From assembly GCF_036669915.1 (NCBI RefSeq), contig NC_089325.1:8943392-9007391 (forward strand): a stretch of 64,000 nt of DNA, read 5' to 3'. Position numbers and translations under genes: made by a program. The DNA comes from Pocillopora verrucosa. Taxonomy: Eukaryota; Cnidaria; Anthozoa; Scleractinia; Pocilloporidae. Below are positions 44,601 to 58,200 of this stretch, piece after piece. Under the pieces are notes generated by a model, which did no database searches, was not told the origin of the DNA, and saw only the letters and a program-made list of their open reading frames with translations. Each line of letters opens with the position of its first letter. Position 1 is the stretch's first letter.

Positions 44601-47600
44601 TAAATGTAAAACAAAAATAATTATCTTATCTAAATGGCAGACACATGTCACATTTCCCCTCAAAACATCTCAACATAATTAGTGGAAAATTACTTCAAGG
44701 TGATAAAAATTCACTCTAAGACTGAGACAGTGAGACCTTCCTGCAGTTATTGTTTCTAAACAGATTTTCAAGATGAAGTTAAGTATTAGAAAAATGCCTC
44801 TCCAAAAGATGGAGCTTACCTGTAACAAGACATTGTCAATGGGAATCTGAACTTCAATACTCAATGTATAGCTGGCATCATCCCTGTTCAGTGCAAACTT
44901 ATCATTGATTGCAAACTGAGGAATTGCGGACAGAGCAGACATGGAGTGTGCAGTTAGCTGGTATTTTTCCCGTTCCTGTAGCACCTTCTGTTGAAGAGTG
45001 TCAATTTCTACCCTGAAAAGTGATATCTCTGTTACTCACAATAATAAGAAAATGCTTGAAGTTTGAAAATGTATATGTGTTGGTGAAAATTTTGATGTAC
45101 AGAAGTGGTTTTTAATTGGTGAAAAACGCTTTCAAAAGATGAATCACTTTTTGCTGGAAAGTTACATATACCTTAATTTACATAATTAATATCAGACTGT
45201 TAATGCTCCTTGGATGGATCTGCAATTAAGGGAGTAAATCTTGAGTGACCTGCAGTATTTCTTACCTAAGATTCTCCATTTTTGCCTGTACCTCTTCACT
45301 GATTGGTTCCTGTGCAGCTGTTGTAGTGGGTCCAACTTCCTTCTGTTGAGGTTCTGTAGTAAAACCTACCACCCAACCAGCATAAGTAGCTGCTATAATC
45401 TCATCATATCCTGAGGAATTCACACAGCCACCACATACAGATGTGATGCTCTCGCTTAAAGCCTGGAAATTAAATCATTAACCTGTGTGAGTGTTTTTAT
45501 TAAACAGCTGAGATGTTATCACATCAATAATTATTTGTGACAAACATCTAATTTCTCCTCACTATATCAAACTCTAATCATTCATTAAGGTCACAAGAAT
45601 AAAAGAAATGTTCACCAACTAAAGAAGCTTGACCATTAATCAAATTATTCCAGTCAGCATGTTAGGAAATATAAAGAGATTCAAATATACCAGCATAGAT
45701 GCATACTGAAGATAAGATACGAAGGGTTAACCTGTTTAAATCTGTGAACTGGCTCATCCATCTCATCAAAACCATACACTTCAACCAAACCATCATCCCG
45801 CCCAATAAGAACATCAGGCACACCATCAGCTGTTATGTCAAAAGTTTCCAGTGCCAAGACACCTGAAAAAATGTAGAAAAAGAGAACACATTAAATCTTA
45901 ACTCAACTCCTGAAGTTGTTTCATTTCCCGAAACTTGCAACATACAAATGCATGCCAGCTGGCTGGCAGGAACAACATTAAATGCAGCTTTGACAATCAA
46001 TTCCGATCCATTATTAAATAAAAAAAATTTCCCAGGATCTTGCAGCATCTTAGTTCTATAGAAAGCCTTCTTTTAGGGTCTTTCTTTGTCAACAAATAAT
46101 TAAAATCAACTCACTCACCTCCATTCCGCTTTTCATTTGGAATTTCCCACTTGTGATTTGGTGAATGCCTGGAAATAAATATTTCAAAGTTATCATGTGA
46201 ATGACTTTAGTTTGTTAAAAAGTTGTGATTTTATCAGTCAAGAGGACTCTTCCTCTAGTTGTTTATGGGTGAATTTGTATCCTTGATGAAGATTAGTAAC
46301 ATTTAACTAAACTCAGAAAACCATGAACATATGGAATATGTCTGAACAGACAATTCCAATGTTTGGGTGAGAGCACAAAATTGTGAAAGTGTTCAGCTTG
46401 TTTCTATGTCAATTCAAATACTTTAAGTCAATATTTCATATACCTTCCTAACTGAATCATGCCCACTTTTCCATCTGATGTTCCATACAAAACTTCTTCT
46501 CCAGACAAACCTTAAGATAAGGCAAAATTAAGTATGAGAGTAACTATTACAATTATAGTAAGTCATCATACTGTGGTAATCATCTGATGCAAAGCATGAA
46601 ATGTTGACACACATAAACAATAAAAGCAGTAAACACTGTAGTGTATATATTTCTCTAGTATAAACATGCACCAGAGGCAAAACCTCATTACATATCATCT
46701 AATTAACCCTTTACACTTTAATATCATAATGAATATTCTCTATACAACTCCAAGGGTGCTTAATTTACAATCAAGAATTTCCTTAGTGCAGATCATTTCC
46801 CTTATTCTTGTGACCTTAATGTGGGATTCAGGGTATTATTGTAGGGAGAAATTAGAAGCTGGTCAATCTTAAGGGTCGAAGGGTTAATATGTGTGTAAGA
46901 CTTGTGTAAACCTTTTTTAAGGGCTCCATCGCATTATTCCTATCAGTGTTATTCCGAAAATCACCTGGGTAGATACTTTTCAAGGCTTGTTAAAAATTAC
47001 TTGTATTCCATGTTTACTACCAACCTCCATTCCCACCATGCAGAGCAAGCACCATGGGTGGTCCAGCTACTTCAACTTCATACAACAAATCAGAATCCTT
47101 GTAAAAAAAAATTATAATATTTACTTCAACATTGAGTTACATCTTGTAGTAAGATTATTCATTATTAGGAAACATCAGTCTTATGCAGTGGCCACAGCAG
47201 TTTATATTGTTCAGTATTATTTCAATCTGTCTGCCAATTGAAAATTATTAATATCACTTACCTGTAAAACCCTTAAGACTCTGTCTTCACAGGCCAGAAT
47301 AGGAACTAATGTATCTGTGTTTCTAAAATTGTCCAAAATATAATTTCTTGATGAGACACCAAAAAGTTACAGGACATGACAGGTATATAACTGCTAACCA
47401 TGTGATAAACTTTGTGTCACTCCGGCAGATAAGCCTCAGCAAAAATCTGTTGTGTTACCTGGGCTGCTGGATAACAATTATTTCTGGTAGACTGTGTCAA
47501 GAAGTATTGGGAAAGGGCATGAGAATACATTTGCATCCTACCTCTACTAAAATTGTTTTTATACAAAATTGTTGAACAAAATACCACAATAACAGTTAAC

Positions 47601-48839
47601 CAAGGTGTAATAAATTATGTGATTTTCATTTTAAACATCAAAAAATTTCTCTCACTTTCTTATTGGTAAACAAAGGACATCAGTAATCTTATCTCCGGAC
47701 AAGAAATAGTTTTCATCTTTGCAGTCACGGTAATGATTGTAAATGTAGTTTCCACAAAGGAAAAGATCAGCACCATTAACATACCTGCCAGAAATAAAAA
47801 GACAACATGCTTCTATTAATAGTAATTTATTCAACATCTTGTGAAAACCATTTTTACATCAAAAAATTTTTAGAAAAACATTACATATTTTATTATTCCA
47901 AAAGTGAAAGATAAACATTGGACCTACATGGACTGAATACTTTCGGTCAGATTGGTGTCAAATCCTAAGAACTGCTTTCCTTTCTTAGTATAGCCACGCA
48001 CTTCAGCCCCAGATGCCACAAACACCTTCTCCTGCGAAGGACCATCCAAGCCACCAAGTTGCAACTTAGAGATTGGTGATCCTGGAAGTGTTTTGAAAAC
48101 CACCTGTATTGCAGTAAGTGGGAATCAAATTAAGTACAAAAGGTATGAAATTTCAACCAAGTCTTCTTATCCCTCTCCAAACCAATCACGCCATATCGAT
48201 GCACCCAGCTTTCTAACAAAGGAATAATTACTGTGATCGATTTAATTGTTCCTGTAGTTCCTTATTTTAAATTTGAGTACTGTCTGTGCCACACAACTAA
48301 CCTGAGAAGTTTGTTTTTTCATTCCAAAACAAGTTAGTACTCCATCATGATCAGCTATTGCAATCTGGAAGTCAGTTAGAACAGGAAAATGCGGTATTAA
48401 GTAAGGAAGAAAAGGAACGTCGAGAGTGTGTATGATCTTTCGTTTCCCGAGATCGAAAACTCACTTTAAATCGCCAGCTCGCAGGCCAAACAGAAAAACT
48501 TAGTTTTTTCCATGCAAAACATACAACACCAATTCAAAATACAGATATATTTGTTTTCTTTGGAAATCAATGAAATTATTTCGAACTTAGTAACGTGAAC
48601 GAACAACTGCACTGATGATCCAAAGTATGTTTAACCTTCTGAGCGCTCCGTTTTCCGCCACTAGATAACAGTTTCATCGTCTTAGGAGACGTGACACCGA
48701 CCTGGAAAGAAAAGTTCGATCATTTCAGTTCCGATAAATTAATATCTAAAACCGAGTGCAAAGTTCGGTATCCAAGGAAGCCATAAAACATCGTCTGCAC
48801 CTGTAAGTAATCCAAGCGCGTCAGGTTCAATTCCATCAT
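41615..48839 (-). CDS. BBS7: BBS7, BBSome subunit, intact copy
   Basis: BBS7 is a core subunit of the BBSome, the coat that moves membrane proteins into and out of cilia. Twenty-three exons, listed from the start: 48801-48839, 48636-48701, 48302-48364, 47928-48103, 47656-47784, 47262-47322, 47025-47097, 46444-46510, 46119-46168, 45732-45862, 45266-45462, 44820-45012, 44511-44585, 44325-44387, 43956-44095, 43648-43737, 43367-43441, 43122-43231, 42817-42920, 42651-42711, 42345-42407, 41913-41953, 41615-41707. All phases agree and give 719 codons; human BBS7 is about 715. It has an N-terminal beta-propeller ([27 protein letters not shown]), a coiled coil at ~340-370, an appendage region ([20 protein letters not shown]) and a helical end ([19 protein letters not shown]) finishing VEFFEAA. 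The second Met (48836) could also start it. It converges on the microprotein gene. Confidence 0.96.
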
Positions 48840-50879
48840 CTTGAACGAACAGGTTTAACGTTCACCAACTTTCAGATGATTTATCCGCGTTTTTGGGAAA
48901 GTTCTGATCTTAAAGAAACTTAGCTAGCGAAGGAAATTACATTTCTTCACAGCTTAGCTGGACAAGCATCAAGCTCGGCTAAAGATTTTGAGTATGCAGT
49001 ACTTTGATCAGCTGAGAGCAACAAAACAATCAGCTGTCATGTACTACTCAGTAACTGTCTACTTACTTTTGAGAAATCGGCCTTATCCTTTGGGACCCTT
49101 AGCTTACAAAAAGAATTATGTAGGTGTCAGCGAGGTAGTAGAAAGTAAGCCTTCTTAATTTGTCAGTTTAGTTTAGGCTAATTCATTATTCAACTTTTTA
49201 TTCGTTCTTAATCTTGTAATCCGACCTGCGTCTTTAAAATCTTATCACATTTACAGTTCTGAAAAAAGACTTCTCGGAAAATATGGCAGGCAAAGCGGAG
49301 GAAGAAATTATGTAACATGCGTATCATGTTGAAATTTCCAGAGGTTTGGATTTGTAGCAGATAATTATGTTAAAAGCCTGGCTGGAAATCTCACGTCTGA
49401 AAGGTTTGAAGTCAGCCATACTTAATTGTTTCGAGAGAAGCGCATCAACTTTCGTGTTCGTGATTACATTTGTTCTTTAGACCGTAAAGCGAAAAAAAAT
49501 TGAGGCGATTTCCGCCACAGCAGAACGCACCCGACATTTTTTCATTTCAAGAGCCCTCTAGTTTCCACTCCTAATGATCCATTTTCTTTCAAAAGAAAAT
49601 TATTTTCTATGAGTTTGTGCCTCCTGTGAAAGGAATTTTACAATCTCCTAAATGAAACTGACCGTTTAAAATTCATTAGTTCAAAATGAAGCTTATAATT
49701 TCCGGCGTCCACAGGACAAGTCGGCACATGATAGCCGTTACCTCAAAATGTGTGTGTGTTTCTCTCCACTCTCTCAAGATGTTCATCCCTGCTACAATGC
49801 TAACAACTCTTTCATTCTCTTCGACAGCTCTTATTTTCACCGACAATGACTGCACGCTTTCACATTGTAACACCAATATCCTCTTCTTATAATCCTTTCA
49901 CAATCGGCCATAGTGAGACCTAGTGGAATAAACAGATTCACTTCGCGTTGTCATTTGTTTTAATTGTTTCTTCATTTTTAGCATGTCTTGCCTGAGGACT
50001 ATTACAGTAATTGTACTTTGATTTCGACTGTAGCGCTGTAATACAAAAATAGGACAGAGAAGACAGAGAAAGTTTAAAAAATGCCTGAAAAAAAAAACAA
50101 GCTTTCAAAAACTTCTAAACTCAGATTATTCTGTGACATAAACTTGACACTGTGTGACATGTAACAGTGACAGTGAAAATGTTTTATAAAGATGAGCCCT
50201 GGAAAATTTAACGTTGTACTGAACAGTTGTTGACAGCTTTTAGAAGTTTTGCCGAATAGGATTGACAGCAGGGGACCTAAAAGATGCAAAGGAGATTTGC
50301 ACTCGATCAGTAACAGTTGCATTTGTTACAGACACGAAAGCATAACATTCATCTTTCCACTAAATCGAGACAGAGGAGAGAGAATTGGCTGTAGGGTTAG
50401 CTTTTGGCTCTTATGCTTTAAATTCCCAAAATCCGCTATAAACCAAACACTTCGCAAGAACTTCATCAACATTTAACCTTTTTTGCCGCAAGAAAAGAAG
50501 TCGCAATTTTATTATTCCACATTGTTAATTTCTCTTTCAATTGTGTCATTATCATTCTTGACGTTGCCGTGGTTCGGAAAGAGACTGAAATTTCCAGATT
50601 AACCAAGGTTATATTTTTGTTGGTTAGTTGATAATTACTCAGTCACGGTGACGTAACTGTAAATTAACGGCGGACTCTAACAGAGTATCCTGCATGCGCG
50701 AGTACGTTTGGCTGAACAAATGGGTGCGAGTTCTTAGCGGTAGTGAGGTCTAATATCTTCTGTTGTTTGTGTTATATTCTTTAGATTTTTAACAATATCA
50801 ACAGTAGGGATAGTGATACGCTATGATATATTTGCCAACGCCAAGTTTGTTGAGCTCATAAAGCATCGCTTTAATTTGA

Positions 50880-53800
50880 ATGAAATTATCTCATTTTGTT
50901 TACAAACGAAGGATTTTTAAGAGTTACAAGACCTCGACGATGCTTGCCAGCATATTCCTTTATCTTGGAATTGGTGCTTTCATTAGCAGAGGTAAGCACA
51001 TTATATAGATAATGAAGTAAATCACATCGCTTTCCATAGCATCTGCAAAGAAATAGTTTACGCAATGTATTAGATAGAATGAACTCATTCATTCGCGGGT
51101 CTTACGATGTACACGTTGCATGCTACGAAATGTTTCGTGCCATGGAAAAAATATTGAATAATGTAATTATTGAGAAATATCGCCTTTTGTGCATTCAGCC
51201 TCATTGATTCTATTTTTTTAACCTTTCAGCTTCTGATACAGCAAATGTTTGGCAGAAATCAAGGATCTTACTTATTGCAGACCTTGGCTCTTCGATGATT
51301 GATGCTGAAAAGTTGCAAACATCTTTCCTAGGAGCAGATCAAGCCAATTTAGGGAATGAATTTGTTATCCTTCAACGAGCACGAGATGGCGGCTTTGAAT
51401 CTCACGGCTCATTTCAGACATTGGCTAGTGTACAAGATCGGTAAAATCATTCGCTTTGTTTAATTCTTGTTGTTTTAAGGAGGTGTTTTGTTATTATATA
51501 AGACTTCTTTGAGACTCAAGCAGCGAATAATTGCCATTGTCTCCGAGCTTGAATAGTTGAGGTACATTTTCGCGGTCTGAGATGTTAGATCGCTCAAGCA
51601 TCAAAATTTTCTCGTGTAAAGGACCTGAATGGATCTGAAACTGTCAAAAATTTTATTAAGCCAGTCTTTTTCCGGCGGCACGTAATTAGGTTTGGCCCCT
51701 CTTGAAACCCTTCGCCTCAACTGTCGCGACAATTTTCGCTAAAAACATTGAAGCAACGCCAAAGTGTTTTATTTTTTCCAGCTTACGAAAAAATGCTCTT
51801 AATTGTGAGAGTCACCTATATTGTATATTCTTATGCGGACTTTGCTCCGATATTTGGTTCGCGCTCACACTGGAAACAAATTACTATATTTGAATTCCGC
51901 TAGTTATTTTGCCACGCGACAAAATTGATATGCTTTGTTCTCATTTCAGAATGATAGTCCGTCTTGAGTTTTGATAAATTATTTAAAAGAATAATGTGAA
52001 TAATTTAGATGCGTAAGACACTACCACTACGGTGAGAAGTTTTTGTTTTGGGAAAAAATATTCGTTCCTTCAGCTGTGTAGGTTTACTTAGTGTGATCTG
52101 ATCGCGACCATGATGTTCGTTGATATTTATTCTTCGGAGAGTTTCTTTGCGTTTTTTATTCACTACAGAACATCTCTTTAGTCCAAAACTGCTTTTGATG
52201 GTCTAGGGAAAGTAGTTTGATGAACGAGTCTTTTCTCTCATGAGCCTTTTCTTTGCCCCCGCAGGGTTTTTGGCCCCAGAGGGCCAAAAACCCGAGGAGG
52301 CACCTTAGGACTCCCCGCGTAATATAGAGGAAGACTGGAGAAGAGGGAATGTGGGTATTTTCGGTCGATCATAACCAGAAAAAATCTCGATTTGATCGCT
52401 TGCACGGCCGCAAGGTATCAACGTTTTTCCCGCAAATGGTCATGGGCTGCCAGTAAAAAGACACGCGCGCGAGGACTTTTAGGATCGGCGTCTTTGACAC
52501 GAGATTTGTCCTAGTATAGAGGAAGACTGGAGAAGAGAGAATGTAGGTGTTTTCGGTTGATCGTAACCAAAAAAATCTCGATTTGATCGCTTGCACGGCC
52601 GCAAGGTATCAACGTTTTTCCCGCAAATGGTCATAACTACACAACTGTAAACAACAAGCCCAACTCAAAAAAAAAAAAGAAAATGGTACTGTAGGGCGGG
52701 GGCAGCTCTAGTGAGAACTATAACTAGTTTAAATAATTGATGAGGCTATGAGAGAATGTTTAACGTGTTAGGGTGGGTTTTGTACTTTGGCGATCATCAA
52801 AGGTCACATCCTGTTAGCTGTGATAATAGATTATGACTAAAACACTGATAATAGGCTCTGCTGAGCCTTAAATGCTCCCTGCTGGGGCATTCCCAGGGCT
52901 AAGGAAATTTTTCATGAGAGAAAGGGATTTTTTAAAGTTTCTCTCAAGAGAGTCATTATGCCGGCTTGGATAATGCCTCTGAAGCCATCATCACATTAAA
53001 AATACCCTTGAGCTGTATGGGAGCTTATCATTGCCCTCTTTTATGTTAAATTGTGATGTTTCTTGTGCTATCAGCTCCAGCCACAGTTGCTCATTAGGTT
53101 CCCTGAACCCTAATCCAGTGCATGTTGTCTGTGTTGTAGGTTTTTGTCCATATCTTCTATCAGTACCAAAATTTTATTTTGTATTCCTAGACTTTCCATC
53201 TAATCACACAGTTTAATTTTCCAGTAATATATGTCATTTCTCATCATTTCCCAGCAATTCACCTTAATAATGATGGGTTTGTCAACATCATTTTGAAAAA
53301 CTTTTTGATATCATTACAGGAAATACATTTCCATTAGAAAAGAAAACTTTCTTCCATGGCTGTTAGAGAAGAAGCCAAATTTTTTGATATGTGTGGCAGT
53401 CACTACAGAGGTTCCACAGATATTGACTGTAGCACAGAACAGAGGTATGATACAGGAAACAATATTTGTCTTAGTTGTTACTGGAAAGAGGCTCTCACAC
53501 TACAAAGGCAATACATTGTTCAATTTACTCTTTAGTTATTTTGTCCCACAGTTGCCTGATAGTAAGTGGCCATCACACTGAAACTGATGATTTGAGCCAC
53601 TTCATTTTTTCTCTTCAATTTCAAGTATTGTTCAGTGTTTGGAATAGAACTAAAAGCACATTGTTATGATTATGATTGACCGACAATTTTTGGAATGGGT
53701 AACTAACAATGTAGGATTTAAGATCTTAATTTCTGATCTGGCAAATCACTTAGTTTATATTTCTCATCTGTTATTTCCCAGCCAACTCTCCCATTCATCC

Positions 53801-54541
53801 AATACCCAATTACACCTTGTGCCATTTCTGAAGGTGATGACTTTTTTATCTTTAAGGTTTGTTACCCTTGGAAACCAAACTAATAATAAGGATGGTCAAA
53901 GAAAGTGGCAAGGCAGCTGATGAAAAGGTAGCTTGCTACATTTTTGTTTAAATGTTATAATATCCTATCCTGTATTATTTACAGAGAATTCAGAGTCATA
54001 TTAGTGCAATATGTCATCAGTTGGTTAGTTTGATAGAGAAGAGGGCATGTAGTGAGGGCTGTTTTACTTAAAACTGAATTGAAATGCCAATCGGGCGAAT
54101 AAATCGGGTATTAAACTTGATCGATCACGAAGTGTAACTGCATAGTGACAGTCATAAAAGATCATTCTCTCAAAGAGTGTGAACATTTCAGTGTACCTAT
54201 CAATTTATCGATTTTCTCTGTCGAGTATTTGCAGACGTGTCGCCTTTCGAGGCCACTAGGAAGGAAGGAAAAAAAAATTCCGTTCCTCTTCGTTCAGCAA
54301 ACGTTTGGGCCAAATTTCAAGGCGCTCTGTCAATCCCACAATTTCTATGAATTCATTTGAAGAGGAGACATCATGTGGCAATCGTATTGCGAGTCTTCGT
54401 CTTCCAGAGGTTAAGAAGCATTTCACGCCCCCTCGAAGAATTATGTCAACATCGCGCTCCCACTGTGAACCGCCAGCCAATGATGTAGTTGAACCCCTGA
54501 CCTTCACAGAAGGCATGGTGGCGCTTTGCAGGAAAGGATAG
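50880..54541 (+). CDS. Unrecognised single-pass membrane protein (type II-like), right copy
   Basis: Inferred exons are 50880-50991, 51230-51440, 53320-53444, 53475-53561, 53782-53833, 53857-53927 and 54192-54541. The start MKLSHFVYKRRIFKSYK is basic and is followed by a hydrophobic helix (MLASIFLYLGIGAFIS), suggesting a type II or signal-anchor protein. Later pieces are RILLIADLGSSMIDAEKL, ENFLPWLLEKKPNFLICVAV, PFIQYPITPCAISEGLLPLE and, in the last exon, CTYQFIDFLCRVFADVSPFE and a basic Ser/Arg-rich tail. Phases agree except at the 53561/53782 junction, which does not join in frame. The last exon needs ten A at about 54269-54278 where nine are present, so this copy is also imperfect. I do not recognise the family. 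It is divergent from BBS7. Confidence 0.5.
52327..52633. repeat. Tandem repeat, 191-bp period (right arm)
   Basis: This is the mirror copy of 18254-18560, with two units in both arms. It lies within the intron between 51440 and 53320. Confidence 0.8.
52733..52829. other. About 96-bp segment present only in the right arm
   Basis: The left arm joins the two flanks directly (near 18151-18160). The extra block runs from ATAATTGATGAGGC to GTGATAATAG. It has no terminal inverted repeat and no clear target duplication. It is best read as an allelic or post-duplication indel in an intron. Confidence 0.7.
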
Positions 54542-55285
54542 TTTTTCAGTCACGTTTTCTCCAGGTAGCTTTCACGACCACGTTTTTGGTGGTCTAGTAT
54601 GCGTAAACCAAGTGAAAAGTAAGGTTGAAGGCTGGGAAAATTACCAACACTTGTCACTCTCGGCAAGACATTTTCTTTTTCAGTTAGAAGATTTAGAAGT
54701 TTGCGCCATTTGGGTCCTCGGTAGAAAACCAAAGTCAGAGCCAGGACCTCTTTCTTTTTTTTCTTTTTTAACGTTTCGTGTTTGCTGAGAACAAAGTGCT
54801 ACTAAGTTGGAATAGAATCTCCCGAATGACGCTGTTTGCTTCCAAATGTTCACTTCTAACGGAGATTATGACACCTGGATAATTTTTAACTTTTCCACGA
54901 ATATGTTTATTCTTACAACTCGCCAAATTATTAAGATTTCAACTTACCTTTTTGGAAAATGTGCATTTTAGTAATGAACTTTGATTAGATGTAGATATTG
55001 GTAAAATAAGCCCCGCGAAGGTTTGAGAGCCTGTATGCCATACTCCGACTCCTTCACTTTTGAAGCTTGGTGTGGTTTCAGTTGATCACTAAATTATAGT
55101 TTTGTGAATTAATATGATATTATTTGCGACTATCATCGTGTTCCATTGGAATAGTTATATCAGTCAGTAAAATTTGTTGTGGCCGGATTAAGTGTTCCTT
55201 GTGTGGGTTAACTGACCCCAATCCTCGATCCTTGCTTACTTTTTTCTCGAACTCATCGAGGTTTTTTTTATCTTTCTCTTTCTAG
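54542..55285. other. Stretch upstream of the mucin-like exon (mirror 15517-16260)
   Basis: This lies between the stop of the unrecognised gene and the mucin acceptor. A minus-strand frame at 54732-54550 and a plus-strand frame over the same bases are both open, and neither matches anything I know. A short hydrophobic frame, MILFATIIVFHWNSYISQ (near 55110-55163), resembles a signal peptide, but its phase does not join the mucin exon. It probably holds 3' UTR plus promoter or intron. Confidence 0.35.
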
Positions 55286-58200
55286 AATGTGATTTCAATG
55301 AAAACACCCAGACCTAAGGACCTCAATTTCACAGGAAACAATGGAAATCGCCTAGAGTCAAGAGAAATCACTTTCTCTTCTGGAAGAAAAATTGAAAACA
55401 TCATTCTAGAAGCGTTTCGGGAAGAATACAACCGCGTTCATAGTAGACAGAGAAGGGCAGCTATAGGAAACTCGGCATCTTTAAACTCAAGAAAGTCAAT
55501 AGCAAGTGCAGCACCTCCAACCTCAGTTCCCGCAGTTTCCCTCAGCGTAACTTCTTCAGCTATTCCAGCTCCTTCAAGCTCAGGCCCTACAGTTAGTGCA
55601 GCAGTTCCAAGTTCAAGCTTAGTAGTTAATGCTTCACCTTCAAGCCGAAGTCCTGTCGTCAATCCGGTAGCCTCAAGCTCCAGTACTGTTGTCAGTGAAG
55701 CACTTGCAAAGTCAAGTGCTGTTGTGAGTACGTCGACTTTAAGCTCGACCCCAATGACTAGTGAAGTGTCTTCAAGCTCAACTGCTCTGGTTAGAACGGT
55801 GCTATCAAGCTCAAGCCCTATGACTAGTACGGTGCCTTTAGGCTCATCCCCAGTGGCTAGTACGTTGCTTTCAATGTCAGCCCCTACAATACGTGTGGTG
55901 CTTTCAAGCTCAACCCCTGTAGCTAGTGCAGTGCTTTCAAGTTCAAGACCTGCAGTGGGCAGTTCACACCCGAGCCCAAGTCGTGTAGTTAGTGCGGTAT
56001 CTTCAAGCTCAAGTCAAGTAGTTACTCCAGCATCTCCAAGCGCAAGTCCAGCAGTTAGTTCGGCGCCTTCAAGCTTGAGTCCTGCTGTTAGTATGGCACC
56101 TTCAAGTCCAGCAGTTGCTACTGTATCTTCAAGCTCAAGTCCTGCAGTTAATGTGATGCCTTCCAGCTCAACTTCAGCAGTTACTCCAGTCCATTCAAGC
56201 CCAAGCTCTGTAATTAATATGGCATCTTCAAGCTCAAGTCCAGCAGTTTTTCCAGCATCTTTAAGCTCAAGTCCTGTAGTTAGTGATGTGCCTTCAAGTT
56301 CAAGTTCTGTAGTTAGTGCAGTGCCTTCGAGCTCAAGTCCTGTGGTTAGTGCAGTGCCTTCAAGCTTAAGTCCTGTGGTTAGTGCAGTGCCTTCAAGCTC
56401 AATTCCTTTAGTTAGTGCGACGCCCTCAAGCTCAAGTGGTATGGTTATCCCAGCATCTTCAAGCTCAAGTTTCTCAGTTATTCCAGCACCTTCGAGCTCA
56501 AGTCCCATAGATAGTGTAGCGTCTTCAAGCTTCAGATCTATAGCGTCACCTGTACCTTCTAGTTCACGTCTTGCAGTTAGCACAGCTCTTTCAAGCTCAA
56601 GTCCTGTGGTTGGAGCAGCGTCTTCAAGGTCTAGGTCTTTAGCTTTACCTGCATCTTCGAGTTCAAGTCGTGCTTTTAGTGCAGCTCCTTCAAGTCCTGT
56701 AGTTATTCCGAGCTCAAGCCGTTTTTTCACACAAGTAAAATCAAGCTCAAGCATTGTGGTACCTTCAAGCTCACGCTCTACAGTTACGGCAGCACTTTCA
56801 AGCACAAGTCCTGTTGTAAATGCAGCACTTTCAAGTTCACGCCGTACAGCTATAGCTACACTTTCAAGTACAAGTTCTGTTGTTAGTGCAGCACTTTCAA
56901 GTTCACGCCGTACAGCTACTACTTTACTTTCAAACACAAGTCCTATTGTTAGTACAGCACTTTCAAGCTCGAGTTCTGTTGTTAGTGCAGCACTTTCAAG
57001 TACAAGTCCTTTTGTCAGTGAGGCACTTTCAAGCTCGAATCCTGTTGTTAGTGGTGTACCTTCCGTATCAGTCTCGGCAACTCCCACAGCCTCTTTAACT
57101 TCAGGTGCTGCAGGTAGTAGTACAACTTCGAGCTCAAGTCTTAAAGTTACCCCAACATCGTCGCGTTCAATGCTCGCAGGTAGTCCAACTGTTTCAGCGT
57201 CGATCTCTGAAATTGGACCAGTAAACACAATGACAAACTCTTTGGTTAGTTCAACGACATCAAATACTGTGGCTTCAAAATCGATCGTTATCTCATCAGC
57301 GACCACCGCGAGAAAACCAACTCCTTCATCTTCACAAGTAGTGACTGAACAACCACTTGTTTATGACAATGAGACCGTTGTTGTCGTGTTTGATGGAGAT
57401 TGTAACTACGTCAAGAGCAACAAAGATAGGGAGAACGATTTTCGAGAGGCGGTGCGGATGGAAGTATCCAGTAAACTTAGGATTCCAAGATCGGCAATTG
57501 TGATGGGGAATATTGCATGTGGTTCAATTCGAGTTCCTATGACTATTCACCAATCAGGTGGATTAAAAAATGTGGTACAAGTTTTAAAGAAAATTGTCGA
57601 CAGCGGAAACTTTAGTGTAACTCTGGGAGAAAAAAAGTTCAAGGCGAGTAAGTTGGAAGTGGTTCGTCCCACGTCACCAGTTACACAGGCCCCAACAACC
57701 GAAGCCAAGAGCAATAAAATTGCGTTTTATCTTTACATAGGATTTGGTACCTTGATGGCTGTTGTTTTCTTCGTCGGCATCTGTGTGCTTATTTTCCGAT
57801 GTCGCAAGGATCGACGTGAGGGAAGCTTTTTCCTTACCAACGACACACATTATGAACTAAGGCGATTTCATGGTATCCCTCGTGCGAGTTCCTACTCCAG
57901 GGTGAACTACTATGGAGAACCTGTGGAAATGGATGCGACAGCTGCTGATCCCAACGCTGATGATGAATTTAAAGTTGGAGCGTATTCTTTCAATAGGTCA
58001 CCTGCTAGAGGCCGCGGTAAACTAACTGGCACAACCAATGGTGATGCTCATCAACAAGATAAATTTAATGTCGGCGCATTGGGTATGCCAGAGTGGAACC
58101 TTCCAAGGCTGTCGGACAATCAAATGACTGTTGCTGAATCTAAAGAAGACGTTTCCAGGTCAGCGGGGTCGGTTGGAAGTCGTCAACTTTTGATAGATAG

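Noticed and set aside
56014..57306. 430-codon minus-strand frame opposite the mucin repeats
   Set aside because: It is low-complexity, in phase with the 33-nt repeat of the sense gene, and its left-arm counterpart breaks with the sense frame. It is a shadow of the repeat.
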